A DNA stretch of 64,000 nucleotides from the NCBI GenBank assembly GCA_947095585.1, contig OX352765.1:76677976-76741975 (forward strand), read 5' to 3'. Source of the stretch: Nephrocerus scutellatus (Eukaryota; Arthropoda; Insecta; Diptera; Pipunculidae). Position 1 is the first letter of the stretch. Each line of letters opens with the position of its first letter. This document shows positions 1 through 12,270 of the stretch, one piece after another. The notes under the pieces are model-generated. The model made no database searches, was not told the origin of the DNA, and was given only the letters and a program-made list of their open reading frames with translations. A program made the position numbers and the translations under genes.

Positions 1-30
1 CGTCTGTCGGGTCAGCAAGTGTTTGTATAT
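1..30 (-). repeat. End of a dispersed AGCTGACCCG-type repeat, cut by the window edge
   Basis: The first bases, read in reverse complement, give GCTGACCCGACAGACG. This is the signature that opens the longer copy at 7128 and the partial copies at 14860-14955 and 44145-44230. The rest of the copy lies outside the window. Confidence 0.6.
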
Positions 31-2660
31 TTGTCTCACAAAGAAGTAGCTAAGAAAGGTCAAAAGTATCTTCAAGGAGAGAAGTAATCGCGAGCATTTG
101 TACGTTTATAATGGAATACAGCAATTGTGCGGTGCGTATAATTTTGGTAGACGACCCTAATTGAACTAATTACTAATGTTACAAGTCATTTTTTATCACT
201 GTTTTTTGGTCACGAATGAATCACAAGAATATAACGTAACGTATTAAAAGACACTCAAATAAAACAAGTTCGTCTTCGACCACATTTTTATTGACATTAG
301 CAAGCGTACAAACATTTTGAGGAAAAATAAGCCAAAACTAAACGCAAGACTCGTTACAAGAATATTTTGATTGCAGTCGAATCGAATTATAACGATCGAC
401 GTTACTCGAAACAAAATTCAACAAATTTCGAAATTATATTCATTTTGTGATTAATTAGGATTTTTTTTGTTTTCTTTTAAATGAATTTTAGTGCATTTTT
501 TTTCCGATTGCCTCACGCAGTTTTTTTCTTTGGGAGCATCCCGCTCAAGTACCGTTGCATGGTAATTAAATAAAAAAGTTAATAAATTACGAGCGGGTAA
601 TAGATGCGCTTTCTTTGCGCAGCATTTCGCGTATAATTTCATTATAATATCCTGCGGTGACTGAGAGTGAGACTGTACTGTAGACTTGCAGAGTTTGTGC
701 TTTGGGTAACGGTTGCGAGAACTTTTCGATACTCATTTGCATTTTGTGTAATTAAGTGCATCTGGCATAATTGCAACCTCTTCTGCGGAATGGGGTAACT
801 GTTTTAATTTCACAGTTGAATTTCTCAACAAGGGAATTAAAAAGAAATTATAAGAAAGATAAAAAAAGCCGGGTTCTTTACGCTTTCACATTCTTTTTCT
901 GTTGAAGTGAAAGTGTAGGTCAGAAAACATTGCAACTTCAAAATATGTCAACTGCTGAAAAATGTATTACTTCTGTATGTGAAACATGACACTGATGCGG
1001 TGATGGGTTGCAATGTGCAAAACGATAGAGAAACAAGCAAGGAACGTGCAGACATTAATCAATTTGAGAAATTCAAACAAAACTAGATAACAGAAGCAAC
1101 GGTGTGCAATATTCCAGTAGACCGCTTTTAAGGTAATCTACCGCATGGCCGATAAATGTCAAAAATATCGATTGGCGACGTCATCGAGGATAGGCGACTT
1201 GACTCGACTCGAGGCCGTGTGAAACCGTCAATGGAAATGCTCCAAAATGTATGCAATTTTCAATCATTTGACTCACAAAGCCGCCACACGAGCCCGTCAA
1301 CGTCATTTATGCAGACGTGTGCTGACGTGACATGTCCTCCTCGATAGAGGCATCAAAGCCTGGAGTCTCTGCTGATGGTTTTGCAGCTTCATCGGCAATA
1401 AATTGAAGCTATGCATAATCGAGCAAGAATCAAGCAAACAGAAATTCACACAAAAGATGAATGCATCCGAGTAAACCGAGGGATATGCGCTCTTTAGGCG
1501 TTCATCCCACAAACTCATATCCTGTACAAACAATATATGTGTGTATGTGTGTGAGTGTGTAGGTTTATCTGCATACAACATAAAATGTGTTTACCATAAT
1601 AATTATGATGGCGTATCGATCAGTCGGACGGTCGATCGGGTTATCCTCTTTTTAGGCTGTCTGTGTTGATAATATTCTGATGAGTACTTCAGCTTCTTCT
1701 TGCGGTGTTCTTTGTGCTGGCTGACAAAAAGGCAAAATGTTCGTGCTCGCCCGGAAGGGAGGCGGCTAGCTAAGCTGGTGTAGTTATTGAATATTCAAAA
1801 GATTTTTGATTATAACGAGCAACCAGCTGTGCGTTTGACGGTCTGAGGAGCTATATTTTGTGTTTAATGTTAACAAATCCGAGGCCTTGTGAAAGCTAGC
1901 ATAGCATTTATTTGAGAGCGAGGCTTCTTATGTGGAATGATGATGAAACATTTCGGGATAATATTGCACAAAGACGTTTTTGCTGGCATTAAACCAAAGC
2001 GAAACTGTACACATGATTCACTGAAATGTTTCATGGCAATGTGCATATACGTATATTGATATTGAAAGGACTTTTTAATGGATACTTATGTCACTCAACA
2101 GCAAGGATTATGACAATGACGTGGCTAAAACCTCAGCTGGGGAAATTGTCGTCCATAAAACAGCTAAGAGTGTATAAGTCGATTGTGTCCATACATTTCC
2201 GGAGATCTCTCATTTAATAGAAATAGTTCGGGGATACAGGAATAATAAAATTTTGTGTCGCCAACATGTTTCTTTTTTTGTTAATTAACAATTACCTTGT
2301 TATGTATTACAATTTAAAGCCAAAAAAAGGGGATGTTTTTGGGAAATATTTAATGCGTTAATATTAAAGACAAACTCCAATTGATTTTTCAAAACATCTA
2401 CAGCTACAGTGCAGTAGCAGTAGGAGGTGGACAAAGCCAAAATCATCCAATGTCTACGGCTCCAAATTCTTAAATTCCCGATGGACAATTGTGCATCGTG
2501 CATCATTCGGGTAGAAGAACCCCAGCTCAACAATATGCCCCTGGAGTATCTGGGATCAGGCAGGAAAAATTTGAGGTTTTCCGGCTGTCCTCTGAAAAAG
2601 AGGACCCAGAAGACGATCTAAGTACAGATCCTTTGATCGTAGGTCAATCCACATCAATCC
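31..2660. other. AT-rich non-coding stretch
   Basis: I see no gene here. Open frames are under 95 codons and show no recognisable motif. A short GT run lies near 1535-1562. The part from about 2300 to 2660 could be the decayed gag end of the R1/LOA-like element that follows, but no zinc knuckle is visible. Confidence 0.5.
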
Positions 2661-4020
2661 AATAGTGACGATGTCTCTGTTACTGCAGGTTAACCTGAAG
2701 CATTCGAAATGTGCCTCTGATCTGCAGATCTTTGTGTGCAAGGAGCACTTAGACATCGCCCTTGTACAAGAACCTTGGGTCAGATTGACAACGGTAAGCT
2801 CTTGGGTTTTAATGAAAAAACATATAAACGCTTTTTTTGTCCAGATTTTAGCTCTGCAGACCTAACAGTTGTTATGGTAGAGGAAGCGGAGTGGGACACC
2901 TGCTTGCATCCTCGGCATATTTTCCGCATAATCGCTCAGTCCCACCAGAAGAACACGCAACGCTAACAAATTCAAACGATGAATGCATCCTCTTAGGATG
3001 CGACTCCAATGTCAGACATTCCCTCTGGGATAGCTCGGAGGACAATGAACGGGGTTAGTGTCTTTTTTATTTGTAACTCAGGTCAAGTTCCTCAGCCGAA
3101 GTTAACTCAATAGTGGGTAATTTGTCCAAGTAATTTGTCGAGAAATCAGTGAACGTGGTTCTGAAGGCCTTTTGCCCAATCAATCGGTGTAATAAACTTT
3201 ACCCTCCGTTGTGGAGCGAAGACCTTAGTAAATATAGGAGTATGACTAGGTCAATTTTCAATATCTGCTATACCAACAAATACTGGCAGTCTCATAAAGA
3301 CTGCCTAACAAGGTACAAGAAGGTCATCAAAAATGCAAGCGACGTTCTTGGATGTACTTCTGTCAATCAATCGAAACTACCTGGGACTCTGCTAGAATTT
3401 GCAATGTACTGTCCAAAGAGAGCACCTCTGTCCGACTTTCATCAAGAAAGCAGACGGTGACTGAACGGTATCTGCGGTAAAATCCCTGGATACCAATACA
3501 CGAGCAGTTATCAATGCGTAGATAATTTGGAGAATTTGCATGCTGAACATCCTCGGTCCCTCGTGATGTAGTGGATAACATTATAACTCGGGAAAAGGTT
3601 TCCTGGGGTCTAGTAAGTTTTTCTGCCTTCAAGACTTCTGGGTTGGATGACATACAACCGATTATGCTACACAATTCACTGGATCTGTCGATTTCCTGGC
3701 TAACGAAGGTTTTCAGAAGCTGACTTCTACTCAATTATGTCCCCTGAACTGTATGTAATAGTATATAAATATTAACTGTATGTAATATGATAGAAATATG
3801 AAGTAACATTAATAACTAGCAGTTCATTTTAAACTCACAGTCGGTTCGGTCGTTATTATATTTAGCTGCGGTTCTTCACAGTTCCGTCCACGAAAGCTGG
3901 AGAAGAGTTCGGGTGGTTTTTATACACAAAGTCGGCAAAAGAGGCCATGAATCAGCAAATGATTTTAGGCCTCTCAGTCTCTTATCGTTCTTGCTAAAAG
4001 CTCCGGAGGGCATTTTAAAT
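2661..4020 (+). mobile_element. R1/LOA-like non-LTR retrotransposon relic (endonuclease to start of RT)
   Basis: Decayed coding sequence of a LINE. From about 2680 the plus strand reads LLQVNLKHSKCASDL followed by DIALVQEPW, the opening of an R1/LOA-type apurinic-like endonuclease. Around 2980-3055 comes ECILLGCDSNVRHSLW, equivalent to the endonuclease GDFN/H-x-LW block. A linker region follows (about 3150-3450), then KTSGLDDIQP at about 3640 and a PLSLLSF-like RT motif near 3975, in different frames. Several frameshifts and stops separate these blocks, so it cannot be active. It ends where a dispersed minisatellite begins. Clade assignment is by motif memory and is moderately sure. Confidence 0.7.
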
Positions 4021-4240
4021 CATCATATCAGGCAATCCATACAAATTTTATAAAAAAAGTACCCGATTTTCTTCAAATTTTATACGCATGTGTATCTCCG
4101 ATGGACAACACTTTTTGTAAAAATTTGGAAATGAAGTCCGGGGGCTCTCTAACAAAAATTTTAAAAAATTTACCCAATTTTATTTAAACTGCACATTGTG
4201 TATTCCCGATTAGAGAATTTTAATTTTTATGGGTTGTTTT
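4021..4240 (+). repeat. Dispersed minisatellite element, family 2, right part
   Basis: This copy contains the family signature GTGTATCTCCGATGGACA, a second unit, and the conserved right end AATTTTTATGGGTTGTTTTT. Related copies lie at 11250-12270, 30440-30860, 40801-41960, 43895-44110 and 44615-44790. Confidence 0.7.
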
Positions 4241-5130
4241 TACTTTCGTTTGTTCGTTCGTACTTTATCTGACACTACTTTGTAATCATAATCACACTTC
4301 TTTTTAGTCAAGAATCAAATTAATCAAATACCAAATACGTTGGTGCAAAAAAATTCATTTGTCGCACTGTGAACTTTAGCCGTGAAAATCACGAAATATT
4401 CCATTCATCAGTAATTAAAACATTTGTAAATTAATCTCCTTATTCAACCGACCAAGCGGACTCTCCGATGTAATACATGACAGGTATCTGTTAACGCTTT
4501 AAAGTTACGCATGAGGAGTTACATTAATTAAATTCATTGTGGTTTGTCGGACTTGACTGTGCGTTGCTGAAACAAGTTGGATGGCGATAACGGTAGAAGT
4601 TCTGTTTATTGTTTTATCACCTCTCCAAAAGAAAATAATTCATCCACCGTTCGGCACGCCGCCGCCGCCGCCCTTGAATGACAACGCCAACACAAATTAT
4701 GTTTACATAAAAATCAGGCAGGATATTCGCAGTTCCTAGCGCACATTTGTTGGAACTTTGTGACTACTGTAACGCATCATCATCAATATGTACTAATTGT
4801 TCATGTTACTGGATCACTAACGTATGCACGCACGCCCTCACCCACGCACGCATACTTGTGATTCTCAAATTTTGAAATATAACTATCATCAGAATACTAA
4901 TACCTAATGATAGTGATTCTAAAACTTTTGAGTGATAACAGAGACAGATATTTCACAATGGCGGCAACTCTTTCAAAGTTGTTCTTAAACTTTTAAATAT
5001 AAATTGAAAAATATTTTCATATTCAGGTACCCGTTTATTCATTTTGTTTAAATCGACATATAAAAAAAAACCGAATTTTTTATTTGTAATGCATCGAACC
5101 CTGGGTCTGGCGAGCGTCACCCAGCAAACA
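4241..5130. other. Non-coding stretch
   Basis: No gene is supported. There is a short GCC run near 4660 and a CACGCACG-rich patch near 4825-4855. Otherwise the sequence is AT-rich with nothing recognisable. Confidence 0.5.
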
Positions 5131-5134
5131 CTGT

Positions 5135-5450
5135 TACAGTCTTTTGTGGAGTCTTTTGGGGGTCATTCGGGAGTCTTTTGAGAGTCTTTTGGCTGTCTTT
5201 AGAAGGCCATTTGGTGGTATTTTGGGAGTGTTTTCTGGGCCTTTTGGGAGTCTTTTGAGGATATTTCGAGGGTATTTTGGGGGTGTTCTGACGGTACTTT
5301 GCGAGTCTTTTGAGGGTCTTTTGGGAGAATTTTGTGGTTCTTTTGAAAGCTTTCTGGAGTGATTTTCTAGGAGGTATTTTAAGAAGTCTTTCAGTAGGTC
5401 CTTTAGGATTCTTTTGGAGGTCGTTTGGATTTCTTTTGTGGCCCTTTTTT
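5135..5450 (+). repeat. G/T-rich imperfect minisatellite, GGGAGTCTTTTG type
   Basis: About 315 bp of imperfect ~11-12-bp units built on GGGAGTCTTTTG. The open frames across it (72 and 63 codons) are by-products of the repetition. Similar tracts lie at 44230-44560 and, more diverged, at 32560-32715. Confidence 0.8.
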
Positions 5451-6480
5451 AATTTATATATTTCTATAGATCAAGATTGTTGTTGGAATTTTTTTACTTA
5501 ACGTTCTGAAAAGTAACATGAAGATGTTTTAAAGCCTGCTGTTGGATTGTGCTCATAAACTGTCCCAAGTCCTGCCAATACCTTCCATGCAACAACCAAG
5601 CTACACCGCAATTAATTAATTAATACGCTCACACAACAGCATTATTCAAAATGTTAAGCATCACTCTTGTAGACTATGCTGAAATATGGAACGAGGATTT
5701 GCGTAACATATAAAAGAATGATGGCGTCCATCATCATGTCTGGTATTACATACAATTTCCAAACTGTAGGGTCGACCTTTTCAGATCGCTTAAACGGGTT
5801 GTTTGTATGTTAAACTGATGGCGAAGTTAATATACAATACCGAGTGTACGTTATATATTCCACTATTTCACGTATGCAGCGTTTCAAAACAGACATGTGG
5901 ATAACTGCTCAACTGATGTTCATGGACGGAAAATGAATTAAACGTGAACGTTTATAAAAGTTTATACTGGGGATGTTATGGACAGCTAACAATGTTGTTT
6001 CTATGGAAAAAAACCTGTGGATTGAACCCACTTAATCGTAATTGATATATGGTTTCGATGGAACGGCTTTCTTGTACGAGTTGCAGTCCTAAGTTGGGTG
6101 CAGTCTTCTCCTTATCATATTCCAAGCAAGATTTTTGATCGGCATTTGAATGAGATGAAGAAGGTCAATTTCCAAATAGGTTACAAAAAATTTTAAATGT
6201 TAAATTCTGGTCAATATTTTTGTATTGTTATTGCTCGGTTAGCTAAAAAACGTCTGTCTTTTACGTAATAAAATGTTGGCGAGTACTATATTTGACCCGA
6301 TTCCAAGGGGGTTACCTCGCGATATTTCAAGAAACAAACATAAACGAACACATTAAGATAAACAAATGTTTTAACATTTTAGTGAACAAAACAATGAAAC
6401 CCACTATGCGAAACAATTTTTATGAAGATAAGCCTCATAAACATAAAAAGCACTGGCAGATGATTCCCCTTTAATTAACT
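5451..6480. other. Non-coding stretch
   Basis: AT-rich sequence with no recognised gene. The 60-codon frame at 6292-6474 has no motif, and I do not call it. Confidence 0.5.
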
Positions 6481-6489
6481 TAATCCATC

Positions 6490-7125
6490 GAAGCAGAAAA
6501 TCATGACCGCCCTTAGTATGATGTGAAAAGCATTATGTGGAATATAAACGCAAAAAGTTGTTGGAAAATAGTATTCGAGAAGTACGTTGGAACCAATAGT
6601 TTCTACGAGAACACAAATGACAGTGGACTTTGCGAATAAAGGTTTGCGCGTAAAAATATCAACAAAGCCATCTGGGAATCTCCTAATGGAAGCACCCGCA
6701 ACCAGATAAACCTCGTATTGATAAACCCGCTACAATCCGAAGCTAATGACTGTGTGCACGTACCGATGTGTCTATTCAGACTAATATATTGTTTCTCTGT
6801 TGCTCTGAGCGCGGATGACATTACCAAGACTTAAAATACGAATCAAGATCAAAGAAACAAGTATGGTCAAACGACAGCACTCTAAATGAAGGGAGAGTAC
6901 GTCTTGGGGCTAAGATACTAGAAATAGAATAGGAATGGATGCGCCTTAAAACTAATAAGTACTGCTGACTACCACTTAGGCAGTAGTCATTAAGATCGTA
7001 ACGACTGATTCATTGAATGTAAGCTAGAGACTGAACGCCAGAATTTTGCGTAATAATCTCACAGAACGCGGACAGGCGAAGAAGAATATAAAGAGCTGGG
7101 AAGGTATTAAAATAGTATATTACAC
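6490..7125 (+). mobile_element. RTE-like LINE relic, endonuclease region
   Basis: Nucleotide-level match to the better copy at 18800-19375. Shared blocks include CTCCTAATGGAAGCACCCGCAACCAGATAA-type sequence (endonuclease SPDGATRNQIDHVLID equivalent, here broken) and the later CGCGGACAGGCGAAGAAGAATATAAAGAGCT segment in this order. Stops and small deletions destroy the reading frame throughout. Confidence 0.7.
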
Positions 7126-7127
7126 TA

Positions 7128-7740
7128 GCTGACCCGACAGACGTTGTCCTGTCCCACTTTCAATAAATTTGTTTGAGATCGTTTTGTGAACTTGTGAAAA
7201 GCTATTTGTTTTGCGATATCGCGTCACAGTATTAGTCACATCAGTATTAGCAGAAATACCCGGCATTTCCCGGCTGTCCCATCCCACTGACCCACGCCCA
7301 CTGACCTCCAGCCCTCTGACCTACCGCCAACTGACGCCACGCCCACTTACAACCCACTAACTATAACCAACTCACCAATCCAGAAAACTATAGAATCGAC
7401 ACTTATACAGGCAAAAAATGTACACTTGTTCGAATATTCTTTGTATGAAGATACAGGTAAAACTACCTTTTTCACCCCAGCGCCACCTATCGGGTCCAAA
7501 TTGTCAACGACTTTCTTTGTATTTAAATATTATATGGTGTGAATTTGAGCCAAATCGTTCCATAAATAATAATTTTCGGGGAAAAAAACCATACCAGCGC
7601 CATCTGTCGGGCTTATTTGTGAATCTAAACCATGCAGGGCGTCACTCAAATGCATACAAAAAAAATCATTCAAATCGGTCCAGCCGTTTAGGAGGAGTTC
7701 AGTGACAACACACGTACAGTAGAATTATATATATAAAGAA
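7128..7740 (+). repeat. AGCTGACCCG dispersed repeat, longest copy
   Basis: It begins CTAGCTGACCCGACAGACG and ends near an AATCGGTCCAGCCGTTTAGG motif followed by an AT dinucleotide tract (about 7725). This organisation is common in insect dispersed repeats. The interior has short CCCACTGAC direct repeats at 7276-7378. Other copies: 1-30, 14860-14955 (reverse) and 44145-44230. No coding potential. Confidence 0.7.
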
Positions 7741-8019
7741 GATTACATTACATTACATAACGAGCTAGGAAAGTAGACGCACTTTTCAGCGAGTAATGTA
7801 CGCTATTTTTCACACGACCAAAACAAGTTTTCTGCTAAGCTGCTTACTCTGTAGAGAAGCAGACAGTATGTGTGATGGCTGTGGCAGCCGCCAAACTCTT
7901 GCTGTTGTTAAGGCATAACACTTGCAACAGTTTGTTTGTGTGCTGTCATTGTCGCTTCGCATCGCAGTTCGTTTCGTCTGTATCGGAGTGTGTCCTATAC
8001 CTATTCGACTGATATCCGG

Positions 8020-10080
8020 ATCCAGGGTCGATGTGTGCAACATTCGTAGGCTCAGATCAAATCTCTCGGCCACGTGCGTCCATTTAACAGACAATAAACC
8101 TGCTATTCTGGCACTAACAGAAACCCAGGTTAATGTTGATTCCGCACGTTTCGGAATTCAGTTGGCCTGGTTACAATATGGTGCCCGTATTTTCCCCCCC
8201 CTGCGGTCTCGCCATTTATGTACGTAGTGATATAGCTTATCAAACCCAAGCACAGTTCAACCATTGCTCCAAAGCGGAATTTAATTTCATTTGGCTCAAA
8301 GTCAGAGTGCGTAAGCATAGCATTTACTACTGCTTCATATACAGAAGCCCTAATTTAGACAGTGTCTTAACTTGTAGTGAGATAGATGCGCTGTCTAGAG
8401 CTAAATAGAATTTTATCGCTTGATCCATTTTCTGAAATTGTCATTGCGGATGATTTCAATATTCTAGTTGGATTCGGTATTCAGGCTTAACAGCACAAAA
8501 AGGAAGGTATGTTGAGTTATTTGCTGATTTTAACATCCCTCATTCAGCTTGTGAATGAACTCACTCGAATTCCTGACATTGTAAGTCAAAGCGCTAATAC
8601 CCTTGACTTGTTTCTTACCTCTCTTCCAAACAATTATACCGTCAGTGTATCATCTCCTCTAGGCTCTTCATACCATTGTGTAGTATCAGCAAATTTCTTC
8701 TTGACGAACCACGCAGTTAAAGATAAAACTCCTAAGAGAATAGTATGGCTACATGAGAAAGCCGACTGGGAAAACCTCACTAATTTCTTTAGAACCATTA
8801 ACTGGCCACTCAAGGCCAATAAAGGTGTGGATGCCATTTCTGATACGATCACCAACATAATCAAGGAGGGTATGAGACAGTTTGTTCCTTCCAGGACAAA
8901 GTGTATCAAACCGAAGGAAAATGCTTTGTATCATTTAAGCTGGTGAGACAAAAAATTCTTCAATGTTCCAAAGGAAGTAAAAATATTTGTTCATCGTGAA
9001 ACGAATTAAAAATTCTACCTCGTCTTCAATTCCAACGCTCATTCACAATGACATTCCAACTGTCATCTCTGTAGAGGCCAATCTGCTTGCTTCACATTTT
9101 GAAACTAGCTCTACCCTACCAGATAGCGCGTTGACGCCGCCGGTACTTGCAACATTCGAATCCTCTATGGGACAGATTTACTTTCGTACTCGTCAAGTGG
9201 CTAGAGTATTAAATAATTTCATCTCTCATACATCTGCTGGGCCTGATTGCATTCCCGCAATAGTTTTGAAGAGGTGTTCTTCAACGTTGACACTACCACT
9301 GCGTAGGCATTTCCATTTCTCTTATTCTTCTGGAGTCGTCCCAAGGAATTGGAAAACACCTTTATCCAGCCTGATCCTAAAAATGGCGAACCGTCATCTC
9401 TTTCCTTCTACCGACCAATTGCGCTAACATCCATTCTTTCCAAGATCATGGAAACGCTGATCAATCGTAAGCTTATGCAATACCTTGAATCACGTGAAAT
9501 CCTTAGCGGCTAGCAGTACGGTTTTCGTAGGCAACGTTCTACATCTGACCTGATGGCCTATCTCACTGAAAAGTGGAACCAGTCTATTCACCGATTTGGT
9601 GAAAGCAAAGTTGTTGCACTCGATATTTTTAAGACATTTGACAGAGTCTGGCATCAAGCTCTTTTTTGTCGAAAATGAATGCCCATGTAATTGATAAGAC
9701 ACTGATCGTTTGTACTTGTAACTACCTTTCTGACCGTATCAGTTTAGATTGGACGGTCTTAAATTCAATGTTCACCACATAAACGCCGGTGTTCCTCAAG
9801 GCTCTGTATTATCTCCGACACTCTTTCTAATTTTCATTAATGATCTCCTATCCGCCACTTCTAATCCAATCCATTCTTTCGCTGACGACAGCACTCTTTG
9901 CTTTTCAAATGATTTCACGCTTTATGTACGCCCCTCTTCGACGCAAGTGCAACTTGAACAACAACGACCACATATTTGTCATTGCCCAGAATGCTGCGAA
10001 ATGGTCTCCTACAACGGTGCAAGATGTACTTCAGTCGACTTTGAAAGTCGATCGTCATGCCGGTGGTGTTGAATCAAGAT
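8020..10080 (+). mobile_element. CR1/jockey-like LINE, copy 1 (endonuclease + reverse transcriptase, broken)
   Basis: The largest 5' extent of a LINE present in at least four copies here. The endonuclease reads VDVCNIRRLRSNL and ILALTETQVN near 8030-8135, then a glycine/YVRSDIA block near 8200-8230 and SPLGSSYHCVVSANF (about 8650-8700). The linker includes ADWENLTNFF. RT blocks are SAGPDCIPAIVLKRC (about 9235), the ILSKIMETLI and QYGFR region (9430-9530), ALDIFKTFDRVWHQAL (9615-9660) and INAGVPQGSVLSP (about 9780), then the catalytic FADD at about 9880. Frame changes near 8190, 8400, 9410, 9500 and 9740 inactivate it. It ends at the Copia relic. Clade (CR1, L2 or jockey group) is uncertain. 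Confidence 0.82.
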
Positions 10081-10091
10081 AGCACCAAGTA

Positions 10092-11240
10092 TTGTGCACT
10101 TGGTTGTTGGACGATACGAATTATTTCAATTGGAGTTTCCGTATGGAAACGATTTTAAGGCATAAAGGATTGTGGAAGGCAATTAATGAGAACAAACCAG
10201 AAGGAGCGGAAAATGCGGTTGCAGCTGCGGCTTGGGATAAAAGCGACCAAGAAGCTTTGACGTACATGCGGTTGTCTGTCGACGATGCATAAATAATTCA
10301 TATCAGGACTATCCACACTGCAAAAGGTGCGTGTAAAGCTGTTCATCAAGCCGGGGAGGAACCTTTTCGAACTCGATCAGGAAAAGTACATCGAAAGCAT
10401 TGTAAAGATGTTCGAACTGACCAACGCCAAAGGTCAGGAAACGCCACTAAGCTCAACGTATCGCACGGACCCGTGCGAGGAAATGCTGTTGACCAACAAT
10501 CAATATAGAGCAGCGATTGGATGCTGGCTTTATGTCGCAACGAATACTCTTCCAGATATTGCAACGGCTTTTGCAATTTTGTAGCAAAGGTTGCGAACCC
10601 AGCAACGCGCGACTGGAAGGAAGTCAAACGCACGATTCATTCAGTACCGTATCAATGCGTTTGTTAATTGGTTGCAACAACAATCGAAGCAGTTTGGTCG
10701 GCTATGCTGATGTCGATTGGTCAGAGTGTCGTGAGACACGGAAATCAAATTCTGGTTTCATTTTTCTTTTTGGTGGTGGTGGTGGTTAGTTGGACATGCA
10801 GACGACAGGATTGTGTATCACTCTGTTCATCAGAAGCTGAATATCACTTACGGAAGCGTGCAAAGTGGCAGTCTGGCAGATTTCAAGTGGAAAGATGATT
10901 AATGTATCCAAATTTTTGAGGACAATCAAAATGTTTTGTCACAAGTGAAACGAGAAGGCTCAACTGCTCGTTCTAAGCATATCGATACGAGAAAGCATTT
11001 CATCGAAGACTGTGTCAAGAAAGCAATCATTTAATGCAATTATTGTCCAACTGAGGAAATGTTGGCTGATATGTTTACAAAGGGTCTTCCAAAAGAGTGG
11101 TTCGTGAAGCTTAGAATCAGATGTGAGCTGCGCCAAATCAATTGAGGAGGAGTGTTGAAATACAATTGCTGTTGGCGGGTTTATTATTCAAATCTATTCA
11201 AATGTATCAATGTACAATTTTGCTCTGATCAAGTAATCCA
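10092..11240 (+). mobile_element. Ty1/Copia LTR retrotransposon relic with internal deletion and partial 3' LTR
   Basis: The Gag N-terminus is visible at about 10100-10290 (LDDTNYFNWSFRMETIL, then GLWKAI). It joins directly to the end of the reverse transcriptase (10327-10584; LDQEKYIESIVKMFEL, QYRAAIGCWLYVA), so most of Pol is deleted. RNase H follows in shifted frames: LVGYADVDWSE, ETRKSNSGFIF, then VSWTCRRQDCVSLCSSEAEY near 10790-10840, and SKHIDTRKHFI plus LADMFTKGLP near 10975-11090. A purine tract GAGGAGGAG (about 11144-11152) precedes TGTTGAAATA, a normal Copia LTR start. The LTR appears cut near 11240. No full LTR pair is present. Confidence 0.85.
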
Positions 11241-11249
11241 TGACTTTAT

Positions 11250-12270
11250 ATTTTGTTATTTTTAAATTCGCTATATTAACTTCGCGTGCCCGTGGCTGGC
11301 TGTCTGACTGGCTGGTCAGATTTTCTGATCAATTTTTAACCCACTTCCTAAAGCCCGATTTTATTAAAATTTTGCACACATATATATATCTGGTGACAAT
11401 ACTTTCTTTTAAAATTTGGGGCCCCTCGCACCTCGGGGTCGGGTGGCTTCCCTACAAATATTTTATAAAATTTATCCGATTTTGGGGACCCCGGGCCCTG
11501 GGATCGTGGGGCTTCATACAAATTTAAAATATAAATTAACCCGATTCTGGTAAAATTTTATACACATGTGTATCTCCGATGAACAAAACTTTTTGAACAT
11601 TTTTGAGCGAATAGGCCCTGAGGCCCGAGGGTTGCCCGTATACGTTTTTTTAAAAATTTGCCCGATTTTCTTCAAATTTTTTACATACGTTTATCCCGAT
11701 AGACAAAATTTTTGTAAAATTTTTGGAGAGAATGGGCCCTGAGTCCCGGGGATGGGCCAAGAATTTTTTTTTAAATTAGCCCGATTTACTTTAAATTTTG
11801 TACATATGTGTATCTCCGGTGAGAATGATTCCATGACATTTTCTCGAAAAACATTTGCTCGAAAACATTTTCTCGAAAAACATTTGCTCGAAAGTAATTT
11901 TTTGGTAAAATAAATAACCGAAAATTTTTAAAAAAAACTCACGTTTCGCGAACAAAAATTACTCGCGATAGTTTTTAGAAGGATGAAAACATAGACTATT
12001 TAGTTTTCGAGAAAATGTTTTTCTAGCAAATGTTTTTCGAGCAAATGTCGTTTTATACTTTTTCTAGCAAATGTTTTTCGAGAAAATGTTTTTCTAGCAA
12101 ATGTTTTTCGAGCAAATGTTTTTCGAGTAAGTGTCTGGGTACCGGTGAGAATAGTTTTTGAAAAATGTTGAAGTGAAAGGGGCTCTAATATGAATTTTTT
12201 CTAATTAACCCGGTTCAAACTTTGCACACATATGTATTTGAATTTGAATTTTTATGGGTTGTTCTTTTAT
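11250..12270 (+). repeat. Dispersed minisatellite element, family 2, longest array
   Basis: It opens with TTTTTAAATTCGCTATATTA and a CTGGCTG-rich patch. About four ~130-150-bp units follow, marked by CCCGATTTT...CACATGTGTATCTCCGATG and GGGCCCTGAGGCCCG-type GC islands. It closes with the conserved ATTTTTATGGGTTGTT end. The array is split at 11827-12141 by a foldback insertion. No coding function is visible. The sharp alternation of AT-rich and GGGCCC-rich sequence is typical of the family here. Confidence 0.75.
11827..12141. mobile_element. Small foldback-type element with 11-bp target duplication
   Basis: About 315 bp bounded by direct repeats CCGGTGAGAAT at 11816-11826 and 12142-12152. The left arm repeats CATTTTCTCGAAAAA / CATTTGCTCGAAAA. 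The right arm carries the reverse complement, TTTTTCGAGCAAATG, several times, so the arms are inverted and internally tandem. It sits inside a family-2 unit. It encodes nothing and would be non-autonomous. Confidence 0.8.

Noticed and set aside
5144..5501. Frames of 72 and 63 codons
   Set aside because: By-products of the G/T-rich minisatellite; no start context or domain.
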